DNA of 64,000 nt from contig JANNVK010000070.1 in the NCBI GenBank assembly GCA_031414415.1, positions 8,253 to 72,252 of the forward strand. Direction: 5' to 3'. Below are positions 27,701 through 35,058 of this stretch, one piece after another. The first letter of the stretch is position 1. Every line of letters starts with the position of its first letter. The notes under the pieces were generated by a model that was not told where the DNA came from, made no database searches, and saw only the letters and a program-made list of their open reading frames with translations. This DNA is from JANNVK01 sp031414415 (GTDB lineage Bacteria > Acidobacteriota > Blastocatellia > Pyrinomonadales > Pyrinomonadaceae). The translations under genes and the position numbers were made by a program.

Positions 27701-28475
27701 CACGACCGATAGTTCGTGAAACTAGCCACAAGTCTCTGAAACGCACTCGTTTTTTAGTTCCTATCACTTCGAACATCGCTTTACCAGTTAGCGATCCGTT
27801 TGGTGAAACACATCCAGTGTCTCCCACAGTTACAATGTTGTTCAAATACATTCGGCATCGCCCATGATTAACGCTTTCCTCAGCACTTTCACCCTGAAGC
27901 GAAACATTTGAGGGAATGTTTACCGTATCCCCGATGTTGTAAATACTCTGCTGGTCGTTGGGACCTCCCGTGCATGGGAAATAGAGCGTTCCACCACCCA
28001 ACCCTCCAAGGTAAGTAACCGCAGCTTGAATCTCATTTCGATGATTAAAGTTACGGTCAGGACCGTGTGTTTGAACTCCATTAATTATCCCTCCCATCTT
28101 GACTACTCGAGGAGTTTCAACAGACATTTTGATGTCGCTTGAGTCAACCCAAGCACCTTGAGAATCAAAAGCACGTGCCCGATAAGTGTAGGAATCTTGC
28201 CCTAACAGGTTTTCTGTAATCGTTCGTGTTGTATTCGAACCAATAAAGGTTTTATATGCCACATCATTTCGATAGAAAACAATTTTTGTGAGACTGTTGG
28301 CATTCGATGAAACCGTCGCGGTAACCGAAAAAGCGGCGGTCGGTGCCTGCATCGTTGCACCGTTTGGTCCGCTGATGTTGACGTTAAACTGTGCATAAGA
28401 AGCAACATTAAAAACAAAAAGAGCGAAAAATATCGCCATCAAACTATGTAAAAAAACATTTCGACAAACTCTCAT
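24765..28475 (-). CDS. Exported beta-helix protein with propeller-like repeat tail
   Basis: The frame opens at 28496, but the ATG at 28475 has GGAGG 6 bases upstream and begins a proper signal peptide (MRVCRNVFLHSLMAIFFALF ... ASYAQ). The 1236-residue protein has an N-terminal Ig-like domain (about 25-120). A first pectate-lyase-like right-handed beta helix follows (Gly-rich start GGLGGGTLYFPCTGG; stacked VRFRDLWL and ISDVIFENVSITGF strands), then a second one (about 620-930). The last 260 residues hold about five repeats of the type IVTWRPSTGQWWVYDPN ... GDIPFVGNF. It probably binds or cuts a polysaccharide outside the cell, but catalytic residues of a known family were not identified. The C-terminal repeat is shared with the protein at 33402-34571. 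Confidence 0.75.
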   Translation of the reverse strand: MRVCRNVFLHSLMAIFFALFVFNVASYAQFNVNISGPNGATMQAPTAAFSVTATVSSNANSLTKIVFYRNDVAYKTFIGSNTTRTITENLLGQDSYTYRARAFDSQGAWVDSSDIKMSVETPRVVKMGGIINGVQTHGPDRNFNHRNEIQAAVTYLGGLGGGTLYFPCTGGPNDQQSIYNIGDTVNIPSNVSLQGESAEESVNHGRCRMYLNNIVTVGDTGCVSPNGSLTGKAMFEVIGTKKRVRFRDLWLVSRTIGRDCASQAGTFDQIAADITTGVRMNASSGGNISDVIFENVSITGFTNGINAIGNSISDIKMRGVRTAGNNRQLKIDAMYAYDWDVQNFNVTYMIKNQGAIEIISAGAPVSYTGENPKLKFLQLNCNGDGAAAFVDKPEFCVKIEKHGGLYFKQLHYEGTKTGLIVENIGAATPPKTNFDPIVLENSVATGEFRDASMKLYLIGNGIIAAPNPQTSLSQNHPDKRRMEFVGAGLQSTVVDCGDVHWDRTDTVARMNPNDPIGYGDWRMAFTHTERNRGSFFLAGGDYSFVKAHTVCPSGVPGLPNINEVGGEHFNTGVMPMEAFLPYSNSIEFSEVGSDCNNASKCSEILQLLLDSQTNRGTVLIKNSVPIDRTIFIPSGRQLVGVNKGELVLNEDGRGSPLLQIDVPPPNRTSGIVIRNLRLRTTTIGENTNGLAIIGGSAGIGASSDMHFSGLTFEGFDKGLVVAPESVDDPMSDGLSWKNLKFVNNMTAASLDSSNLSNWNVMNLSIDSNSAYATGWYQKEGGSSLQNVTCRATSNTMKDCLELQMAGVYLTGLKNTQNVTNALTIGVNGIPGYSIPYNSLQFSNLVLRNNNFSSSNININGKTFLVSMNNKYGTFNVSTASEANLSRVTYCGDTFNVGSNSFNGLLDTHPNLYVGVPTPTRVTCGSRPVPWNDAINFGGEETGAEYQPLVGSFFNAAREDFVIYRKGSASNPQAQFRIREANPSATSITKDVNWGTTDDVPLIGNFFPGTLAQIVTWRPSTGQWWVYDPNTTTSYVWGWGIPGDIPFVGNFIDESGSVSGNKDEIAVYRPSNQTIWILNPRSGQPHIYIQRGPNLGDKIQVGDFLGFGYDQIAQYNSGIWSIVDPRNPTTAYSSSLGQADDVPVAGKYLSGNCTQLGIWRPSTQEFHVKDPFASCGTRSLSMTWGSNNRTPTVTDDDIPLKIKTASSSFDRPTAYRRTKAEFPYSISDGQWWVHDQF

Positions 28476-28818
28476 AATTACCCTCCATTTAACCATTTAA
28501 CTTTTTTAGAATTTCTCTCGGTCGAACCAAAAACGTCTTTACGGAATTACTAATGTCAATTGTTAAGTCTCTTAAATCTCTTATTAAATTCCGAATCGTT
28601 TTGTGTTACATAATCAATAACCAAACGTGATAACGAACCTTGCTTCTCGTGTTTATTTTTTGACTTTCTCTCTTGATTGGAGATGTTTTTTGAATTAGTG
28701 TATGAGCAAAGCATCGAATTAGTTTTAGCAATCATCAAAATTTGGAAACAATTTTTATACAAATTTTCGTAAGTTGTCATTTACATATTGACGAGTTTCG
28801 GAGAACACGACACAAACT
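28476..28818. other. Intergenic region between divergent genes
   Basis: The 343-base region upstream of both the beta-helix gene (minus) and the sigma-factor gene (plus). It contains only a 74-codon minus-strand frame (28556-28780) with no ribosome-binding site and no recognisable content, which I do not count as a gene. It must hold both promoters, but no confident -35/-10 pair could be picked in this AT-rich sequence. Confidence 0.5.
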
Positions 28819-29487
28819 TTGGAAAAAAACCAACAAGAATTAAATAGCCCGGAGATTCCTGCCGAGCAAGAGCAATATTTGTTGGAAACCGTGCCACTAA
28901 TCAAGCGAATTGTGGGCAGGAAACTTCACCGTTCGTTTATTTCTGCATCAGATGATATTAGCCAAAAAGTTTTTTTGAAACTTTGGAAGTGGATTTCGAA
29001 AAGCAAAAAAGAACTCACTGGCGAGGAATGGCAAAAACTTGCGAACACAGCGACGCAAAACGAAATAAAGACCTTTTATTCTCATAAATCAAATAAAGAA
29101 ATCGCTTGTATTGATGACCAAGAAGTGATTTCAAAAAATTCGTTTGGATTAATTGAAGGAGACACGGAGAAAGAAGTTAATTCTTTGGCGATGAGAGCTT
29201 GGGAAGAAATTAAAAAACTTTCGTTGCGTCAAAAATATGCTTTGCTTTTGCAAAAGCAAGAACTTATTTTATATTTAGTAGCGAGTAAATGTTGCCAAAT
29301 ACAAGAAATTGCTGAGCATTTACAACTATCGAAAGAGAGATTTTTAGAAGTTTACCAACTTTTACCGCTGCCTGATGAAAAAATTAGTGAGATTTATTTT
29401 GAAGCAGCGAAAGAAAAATTAACAACAAAACAAATTTGGGAAGCAAGGAGTAAAGCCCGAACGAAGTTACATAATGTGTTGGAATAA
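28819..29487 (+). CDS. RNA polymerase sigma factor, ECF-like and divergent
   Basis: 222 residues. Region 2 is recognisable: IKRIVGRKLHRSF followed by DDISQKVFLKLWKWI, the part that binds the core enzyme and the -10 element. After a linker, region 4 starts at IKKLSLRQKYALLLQKQ and includes an HTH-like AEHLQLSKERF. A second helix block (LTTKQIWEARSKARTKLHNVL) ends the protein where the recognition helix is usually found, so region 4 appears stretched by an insert of about 50 residues. The start is TTG at 28819, the only start upstream of region 2. It is followed after 7 bases by a membrane protein with a zinc-finger-like N-terminus, as expected for a sigma/anti-sigma pair. Confidence 0.75.
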   Translation: MEKNQQELNSPEIPAEQEQYLLETVPLIKRIVGRKLHRSFISASDDISQKVFLKLWKWISKSKKELTGEEWQKLANTATQNEIKTFYSHKSNKEIACIDDQEVISKNSFGLIEGDTEKEVNSLAMRAWEEIKKLSLRQKYALLLQKQELILYLVASKCCQIQEIAEHLQLSKERFLEVYQLLPLPDEKISEIYFEAAKEKLTTKQIWEARSKARTKLHNVLE

Positions 29488-29494
29488 TTTAAAC

Positions 29495-30622
29495 ATGCAA
29501 CATTTGTCACAAAAACAAATCACAGAAATTTTAAATGGGGCAACGCAAGATATTGATCTTAAAAATATTTTGCTGCACGTTGAGAGTTGCACTGTCTGCC
29601 AATCGAAAATACCTGTTTTGGAGAAACGCGAATTATTCAATTTAATTTCGCGTGAGCCTGTTTTTCAGCAAGACATAGTTCGAGAAAATAAAGCCTCTTT
29701 GTGGAATTGGAATTGGCAGTCAGGAATTTTAAAATTAGGATTTGCGAGTGCTTTGGTGTTGATTTTTAGTGGACTTTTCTATTTGAGTTTTAACGATAAA
29801 AAAGAACTTCTGAACGTTCAAAGTCCGACAAATATCAACACAATTTCACCAACAAAAATTACAAATACGAACATAATTTCTGAAATTGAAAATATTTCAA
29901 CAACTAATTCGCCTGAAAATACTAAAACCTCAACAAATAATAACGAAGTGTTACCACAGAAACAAAAGAAAACGGATTCTATTTTAAACATAAAACCCCA
30001 AACAGATATTAGTTGGCTTGATCAAAAAGAATTGGCACTTAATTTGAGTAAAATTCCGGAAAGTTTAGCTGATTTAGAATCGCCGAATGTTAATGTTCGT
30101 GGGGATCAAACGTTAAAAAATCAACTTTTTGCGAAGTATCCAAAAGGAGAAGTTATACGCGAAAATCAGCCGGTATTGCGTTGGAATTCGGTTAAAAATG
30201 CGACTTCATATTTGGTTAGTGTTTATGACGAAAATTATAATGAACTTTATTCAAAAGTAGTAACCGAAACCTCATTTAAGGTTGAAAATCCGCTCAAGCG
30301 AGGCGAGAAATATCAGTGGCAAGTAAAAGCGATTACCTTTGGCGTTGATAAATCTGCCATAACTTTGAAACCGACAATGTTTAGAGTCGCGAATGATGAA
30401 ACAATCAAAAAAATTGATAAAATTGCGACGAGCAACGGAATGCTTTGGAAGAAATTGAATCTTCAATTTAAAGAAGGAATGATAAGCGAAGCTGAAAAAA
30501 CGTTGGCGATTATCTTAAGTAAGAATCCGAAAGATAAGCTCGCAATCAAGTTTTTAAGACGAATAAATTCGTTGCGTGAAAAGACTCAGAAACCTCCAAC
30601 TGAAACAAAACCTGCCCAATAA
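29495..30622 (+). CDS. Putative membrane-bound anti-sigma factor
   Basis: The frame opens at 29474, but the ATG at 29495 lies just after the sigma-factor stop and starts the conserved part. Residues 1-50 look like a zinc-binding anti-sigma domain (HVESCTVCQSK, His and CxxC). One membrane helix follows (about residues 70-90). A Ser/Thr/Asn-rich linker (about 95-150) leads to an outer domain with a fibronectin-like pattern (PVLRWNSVKNATSYLVSVYD, LKRGEKYQWQVKAI) and a final TPR-like helix pair. Topology would put the zinc domain in the cytosol and the rest in the periplasm. It is 375 residues long. Its 3' end overlaps the convergent CHAT gene by 37 bases. Confidence 0.7.
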   Translation: MQHLSQKQITEILNGATQDIDLKNILLHVESCTVCQSKIPVLEKRELFNLISREPVFQQDIVRENKASLWNWNWQSGILKLGFASALVLIFSGLFYLSFNDKKELLNVQSPTNINTISPTKITNTNIISEIENISTTNSPENTKTSTNNNEVLPQKQKKTDSILNIKPQTDISWLDQKELALNLSKIPESLADLESPNVNVRGDQTLKNQLFAKYPKGEVIRENQPVLRWNSVKNATSYLVSVYDENYNELYSKVVTETSFKVENPLKRGEKYQWQVKAITFGVDKSAITLKPTMFRVANDETIKKIDKIATSNGMLWKKLNLQFKEGMISEAEKTLAIILSKNPKDKLAIKFLRRINSLREKTQKPPTETKPAQ

Positions 30623-33387
30623 AACGGATGATTTTGGATTCCTTTTTTACCGATTTGTTTCAAAGCGGCAGATTGTAAAGATTCGGCAATTCCTTTGTTT
30701 TGAGATAGTTGCTGATGAAATGTTTGCATTTCATCGACTGTTGTAGTGTCGTCAATCTCCCATTGCGTAGCGACAACATTTTTGCTTCCCGCAACTAAAA
30801 AAGCCCACGTTAAACTCAATAAACCTTCGCCGTTAAAAACTTGTCCGTCATTCGTGCTACAAGCTGATAAAATTACTAATTGCGGCGATGTTTTTAGCCC
30901 AATTATCTCTTCAATTTCAAGATTTCCGTCATTGTTTGCGTCTTTCGTTAAGATCAGTGATGATTTCATTGGCTGCACTTCATCTAATTTTCCGTGGACG
31001 GCTAAGTGCACTGTATTTGCGGTTTGCAATGCTTCTTTGAGGGCAGTTTCGGTCGCAAATTCCTTGATAAAAAAAGTGCTTGAAGGATAAATAAGCGAGA
31101 GATTTTTCACCTCGATTTCAGACTTGGGCAAAGATTTTATAGATTCATTAATCGGATTTCCAAACCCGACAACGTTGTTTTTGCCATCCAAATTTGTAGT
31201 TTTACTTTTTTGAATAGTTTGTAAAATCTTTAACGATGGAACATAACTGAGAGCTGATTTTTGGATCAAATATTCCTGCTGCGAATTTAAAAGTGCTTGA
31301 AAGGGAAGTTTCCAGAGAATTCCTTCGGGAATAATTATCAAACTGGAAGAACTTTTGATTTCGGCTTCTATCGGTTTTATCAAGAGGTCATACAATTCGT
31401 GCGATTCTTTTTTGAATCCTAAGTCTTGCCCAACAATTTCACCTCGCCATTTTTCAATTCTTTCTTTCAATAATCTTTCAGTTACGTTGATTTTAAAGGC
31501 TTTAACAGGTTGATTTTGTTTGATAACGAAAACTGTCAGAAATTCATTTGTAAATGAATATTCTAAAATTACTTTATCCGACAGGTTTGCGGTCAATTCT
31601 TTAAACTCGATATTTGAAATCTCAGTTTTTTTAAACTTGTCTGTTAAAAAAGAAACATCTTGTCGCTGATTTAATTTCTCTTCATGAATTTTGAGCAGAT
31701 TTTGGAGCTCAACATCTGATTTGTCTTCGCCTTTTAGTCCTGAAATAAGCAATCTTTGGAAAATTTTGTTTCTTAATTCAAGTGCTTCATCAGACATAAT
31801 CCAACTTTTATCAATTATTCCAAAACTTTTATCTGAAACCATTTTGCTAATTAACCAGCGAGATTTATAGCTATCAGAATCTAACAAAGCCGACTCGAAA
31901 TCTCCTTTTTCGACTTGGACAAGCGTTTTAAAATGAAAAGGAAAAATGAATTCGTCGAGATAATTAAGGTTAAGCCCAATGCTGCGAGAATTTAACTGCT
32001 CATCTTTGATTTGAGAAATTGATTGGTTAAGAATTTCTATCGTTTTTTCAGGTGAAACCGCTTTGGTTTTGTAATCAAGCCATAGTTCTAGAGAGTTTAA
32101 ATAACTGACTATATTTATAAAATTCGATTTCACAATTTCTTTTTTAGCCTGCTCAAGCGATACTCTTGCGAGGCTTAATTCGTTATTCGAGATAAGAAAG
32201 GCTGTATAATGCCAATAATAATTTAGTTTTGTCCGTGAATTATCACCAAGATTTGCTTTGACTTCATTAAAAAGTGTCTCAGCTTCTTTGATTTTACCTT
32301 GGCTTTCGAGTGCCGATGCTAAAGCGATTTTGCTTAGCCTAATTATCTCTTCGTTTTTTGGTGACAAACGTTCAGCGATTTCTATCAATTGCGTTAATTC
32401 TTTTTCGGCATTTTTAATATCACCTTTCCACTGAAGAGTTTTTCCAATCGTGTATTTATAAGTAATTGCTCGATTTACATCTTCTAGTTCTAACGCAATT
32501 TTATGAGCTTTTCTATAAAACTTTATTGCTTCGTTAGAGTCACCGTTTGAATTTAAAATTTCTCCTTTCGTTGATAAAGCCATCATTTTTTTTCGTTTGC
32601 TGGAAGAATATTTCAATGAGTTATCAATTTTTTGGCTAATTTCAATGGCTGCGTGGCGAACTAAAAGGTTGCGATACAAATGCATTGAAAATGTATTGAC
32701 CTCCAACAAAGAATCGTAGTCTTTAAATGCATTCAAAATACTTTCGGATCTTTCAAAAAATGCCAAAGCCTTGGAATATTGTCCTTGATAGAAAAAATAT
32801 AAACCTAAAGTTTTGTATGTTAAACCTCTTAAATGTTCAGAATTTGTTTCTTTTGATAAAGTATGAGCGATTACAATATTTGAAAACGCCTCAGCATCGA
32901 ATTCGCCTGTATCAGTCTTAATCTGAAGGCTGGCTATTTCTAACAAGGCTTCAGCAGCCAAAATCTTTGCACTTTCAGCGTTTGTCTTCTTGAAATATTC
33001 AATAGCTTTCGTGAAAACCTCAATTGCTTCAGACGTTTTTTTACTGTCTTTTTCAATTATCAATAAACCACGAAGATAATTGAGTTTTCCAAACACAAAA
33101 AAATCTTCCAATTTTTCCGCAATTTTTAAAGCGACAGAAATTTTTTTATTACTATCCGCATCATATTGATTAGTTAAATTTTCAGCTTGTTTTATAAATT
33201 GATTTAGAACAATTACGAGCTCACTTCTTTTCTTAGACTTAATCCAGTTTTCTAACTCGTCATTGTTTAGTTTCTGCAAAAATGAAAAATCCGCCGGAGT
33301 TGGTTGTGAAAAAACAACAAGATTTCCGGCGAAAATAAATTGAATGAATATTAAAAGTGTATGCGTAAGCATTCGAGAAGCAAACAT
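30586..33387 (-). CDS. Exported TPR-CHAT caspase-like protease
   Basis: CHAT domains are clan CD cysteine proteases related to caspases and separase. The N-terminus is a Sec signal (hydrophobic to about residue 28, ending VVFSQ). Residues 40-480 hold many TPR units (for example LRGLTYKTLGLYFFYQGQYS and RAITYKYTIGKTLQWKGDI). The CHAT domain (about 650-933) has IIPEGILWKLPFQALL, the catalytic His798 in HLAVHGKLDE, and Cys843 in VILSACSTNDG, then SLTWAFLVAGSKNVVATQW and the terminal HPFYWAGFVSVG. Both catalytic residues are intact. With a signal peptide it should act outside the cytosol. It converges with, and overlaps, the putative anti-sigma gene. Its target is unknown. Confidence 0.88.
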   Translation of the reverse strand: MFASRMLTHTLLIFIQFIFAGNLVVFSQPTPADFSFLQKLNNDELENWIKSKKRSELVIVLNQFIKQAENLTNQYDADSNKKISVALKIAEKLEDFFVFGKLNYLRGLLIIEKDSKKTSEAIEVFTKAIEYFKKTNAESAKILAAEALLEIASLQIKTDTGEFDAEAFSNIVIAHTLSKETNSEHLRGLTYKTLGLYFFYQGQYSKALAFFERSESILNAFKDYDSLLEVNTFSMHLYRNLLVRHAAIEISQKIDNSLKYSSSKRKKMMALSTKGEILNSNGDSNEAIKFYRKAHKIALELEDVNRAITYKYTIGKTLQWKGDIKNAEKELTQLIEIAERLSPKNEEIIRLSKIALASALESQGKIKEAETLFNEVKANLGDNSRTKLNYYWHYTAFLISNNELSLARVSLEQAKKEIVKSNFINIVSYLNSLELWLDYKTKAVSPEKTIEILNQSISQIKDEQLNSRSIGLNLNYLDEFIFPFHFKTLVQVEKGDFESALLDSDSYKSRWLISKMVSDKSFGIIDKSWIMSDEALELRNKIFQRLLISGLKGEDKSDVELQNLLKIHEEKLNQRQDVSFLTDKFKKTEISNIEFKELTANLSDKVILEYSFTNEFLTVFVIKQNQPVKAFKINVTERLLKERIEKWRGEIVGQDLGFKKESHELYDLLIKPIEAEIKSSSSLIIIPEGILWKLPFQALLNSQQEYLIQKSALSYVPSLKILQTIQKSKTTNLDGKNNVVGFGNPINESIKSLPKSEIEVKNLSLIYPSSTFFIKEFATETALKEALQTANTVHLAVHGKLDEVQPMKSSLILTKDANNDGNLEIEEIIGLKTSPQLVILSACSTNDGQVFNGEGLLSLTWAFLVAGSKNVVATQWEIDDTTTVDEMQTFHQQLSQNKGIAESLQSAALKQIGKKGIQNHPFYWAGFVSVGGF

Positions 33388-33401
33388 ACTGATTAAACGA
33401 A

Positions 33402-34571
33402 CTACCTACAACCTCTTGGGCATTGGTCAGAACAAATTGGAACGGGACACTTCAAAACTGGTCCGGTTGGTAAATCTTTTACAACAAGTGCTATCGGAAT
33501 ATCTCCGGTTAATCCATATTGAGTTACATAATAACCATCTGTGCTTCCAAGAATATGGAATTCATAATGACCTGCAACATCTCTTTGAATTGCAAAATCC
33601 CATATTCCGTCTCCATCGTAGTCGCCAGGAACGGGCTTATCTCCTATTGTCCCAAAATGAACCGCCTGACTTCCTCCATTGCTGTTAATAATATGCCAAT
33701 CGCCAGTAGATGGGCGGTAATATGCAAGGTCAACTACTCCATCAGCCACACCGTTTTTAGCATAATTTCCCGATACAGGAATGTCGCCATTGCTTCCCCA
33801 GTATTCATATCTAAAGGTGTTGGTGCTGCTATTTTTTATTTCCCACAAACCATCATTTTGTCTCCAAACTGCAATGTCAGCATTCCCATCATTGTCGTAA
33901 TCCTTGACGACTGGAAAATAGACTACATCAGGTCCAGTTCTCGGAGCGAGTGAATTAATCAAATAACCTGGTGCACTCTGTGTTCTATAAAAAAATCTTG
34001 GAATGGTAACGTTTCCTTCAGTTTCGATCCGAAAAATAGCAATGTCAGTTTTATTATCATTATTATAGTCAGCTGGAATTGGCAAATCTACATTTGGTGT
34101 TCCAAAATGAATGCCAGAGATAACAGAATTTGAAGAATTTAATATATGCCAACGACCTTCGTTGTTTGACGTTCTGTAAACAACTAAATCGGTTATTCCA
34201 TCACCGTCGTAATCTCCACCGAGAGGCATATCGCCTGTGGTTCCAAAACTATGGACTATTGTATTATTTTGGCTACTTTTATTAATCCAAAATTGACCAG
34301 TTGCTCCGGGTCGCCAAATAGAAATATCCGTTTTGCAGTCGTTGTCGTAATATGGCGTTCCGCCGAGAAGATTTAATGCAGTGTTGCAGCCTGTAAAAAG
34401 ACTAAAAGAATTCTGCGATAAGTTTATAATATGCTTATTTGCATTTATGTTTTGGTTCAAATTTTCTGAATAAGCAATCGAAGCATTACCGAAACTGATA
34501 ACAATTAAGAAACAAGCCAGTAAACTTTTTGAGAGCAAGAAGCGGTTTAATTTTTTGAAATTAGCGTTCAT
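33402..34571 (-). CDS. Exported FG-GAP/VCBS-like repeat protein
   Basis: The frame opens at 34673, but the ATG at 34571 has AAGGAG upstream and begins a signal peptide (MNANFKKLNRFLLSKSLLAC ... SIAYSEN). The 389-residue protein carries about six repeats of 50-60 residues with a calcium-loop motif and a Trp strand: GGDYDGDGITDLVVYR, ADYNNDNKTDIAIFR, KDYDNDGNADIAVWR, and so on, each followed by WxIxNSS and FGxxGDxPxxG. This is the seven-bladed-propeller type of FG-GAP/VCBS repeat found in surface and adhesive proteins. It ends in a Cys-rich tail (CPVPICSDQCPRGCR). It lies 14 bases upstream of the CHAT gene on the same strand, so they may share a transcript. Confidence 0.8.
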   Translation of the reverse strand: MNANFKKLNRFLLSKSLLACFLIVISFGNASIAYSENLNQNINANKHIINLSQNSFSLFTGCNTALNLLGGTPYYDNDCKTDISIWRPGATGQFWINKSSQNNTIVHSFGTTGDMPLGGDYDGDGITDLVVYRTSNNEGRWHILNSSNSVISGIHFGTPNVDLPIPADYNNDNKTDIAIFRIETEGNVTIPRFFYRTQSAPGYLINSLAPRTGPDVVYFPVVKDYDNDGNADIAVWRQNDGLWEIKNSSTNTFRYEYWGSNGDIPVSGNYAKNGVADGVVDLAYYRPSTGDWHIINSNGGSQAVHFGTIGDKPVPGDYDGDGIWDFAIQRDVAGHYEFHILGSTDGYYVTQYGLTGDIPIALVVKDLPTGPVLKCPVPICSDQCPRGCR

Positions 34572-35058
34572 TTTTTTCTCCTTAACTTTAACAAATTTAA
34601 TTGTCGAGCATTTATATTCGTTGAAAAAATCAGAGCCAAAGTTCTTATCGCTGATCGAATAAAACTTAACCAATCAACAAAATTGTGTTTCTTAGTAATT
34701 AGATATAATTCGAAAAACTAACTTATTCAAGTATTTAGCCGGATTTTTTTTTTTGAGCAAAATAAAAACATTCATTATTAGATTGATAATCCCAAATACA
34801 ATATATTTCTCAAATAATAGTATTGAAGTGATTATTAGAATGTATTATTTTGCTTTAAGCATCAAAAATATGAATTACAGCAAATTTCTATCCTATTTTG
34901 ATTTAACACTTTTAACTTTGCGTATTTAGAAACCTTGCCTCAGAAATAAAAATTTTATATTTTGAATAAATTGTCACAAAATAAAATGTTGTGGTGTTTC
35001 TCTTATGTAAGTCGAAAATAATTCAACAATTTATAAAAACGACAAGGAGACAGCATTT
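34572..35058. other. AT-rich intergenic region between divergent genes
   Basis: About 490 bases of very AT-rich sequence separate the FG-GAP gene (minus) from the DUF4097 gene (plus). No reading frame, RNA gene or clear palindrome was seen. A ten-base T-run is near 34747. An AAGGAG sequence 9 bases before 35059 is the ribosome-binding site of the plus-strand gene. Confidence 0.5.

Noticed and set aside
28556..28780. 74-codon frame on minus between the beta-helix and sigma genes.
   Set aside because: No ribosome-binding site, no domain, unusual composition (Lys/Asn/Ser), and it occupies the expected promoter region.
30586..33387. Type III-E CRISPR assignment for the TPR-CHAT protein.
   Set aside because: No gRAMP, Cas or CRISPR repeats occur in the window, and this CHAT protein has a signal peptide, unlike Csx29. 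Only the sigma-factor neighbourhood is shared.
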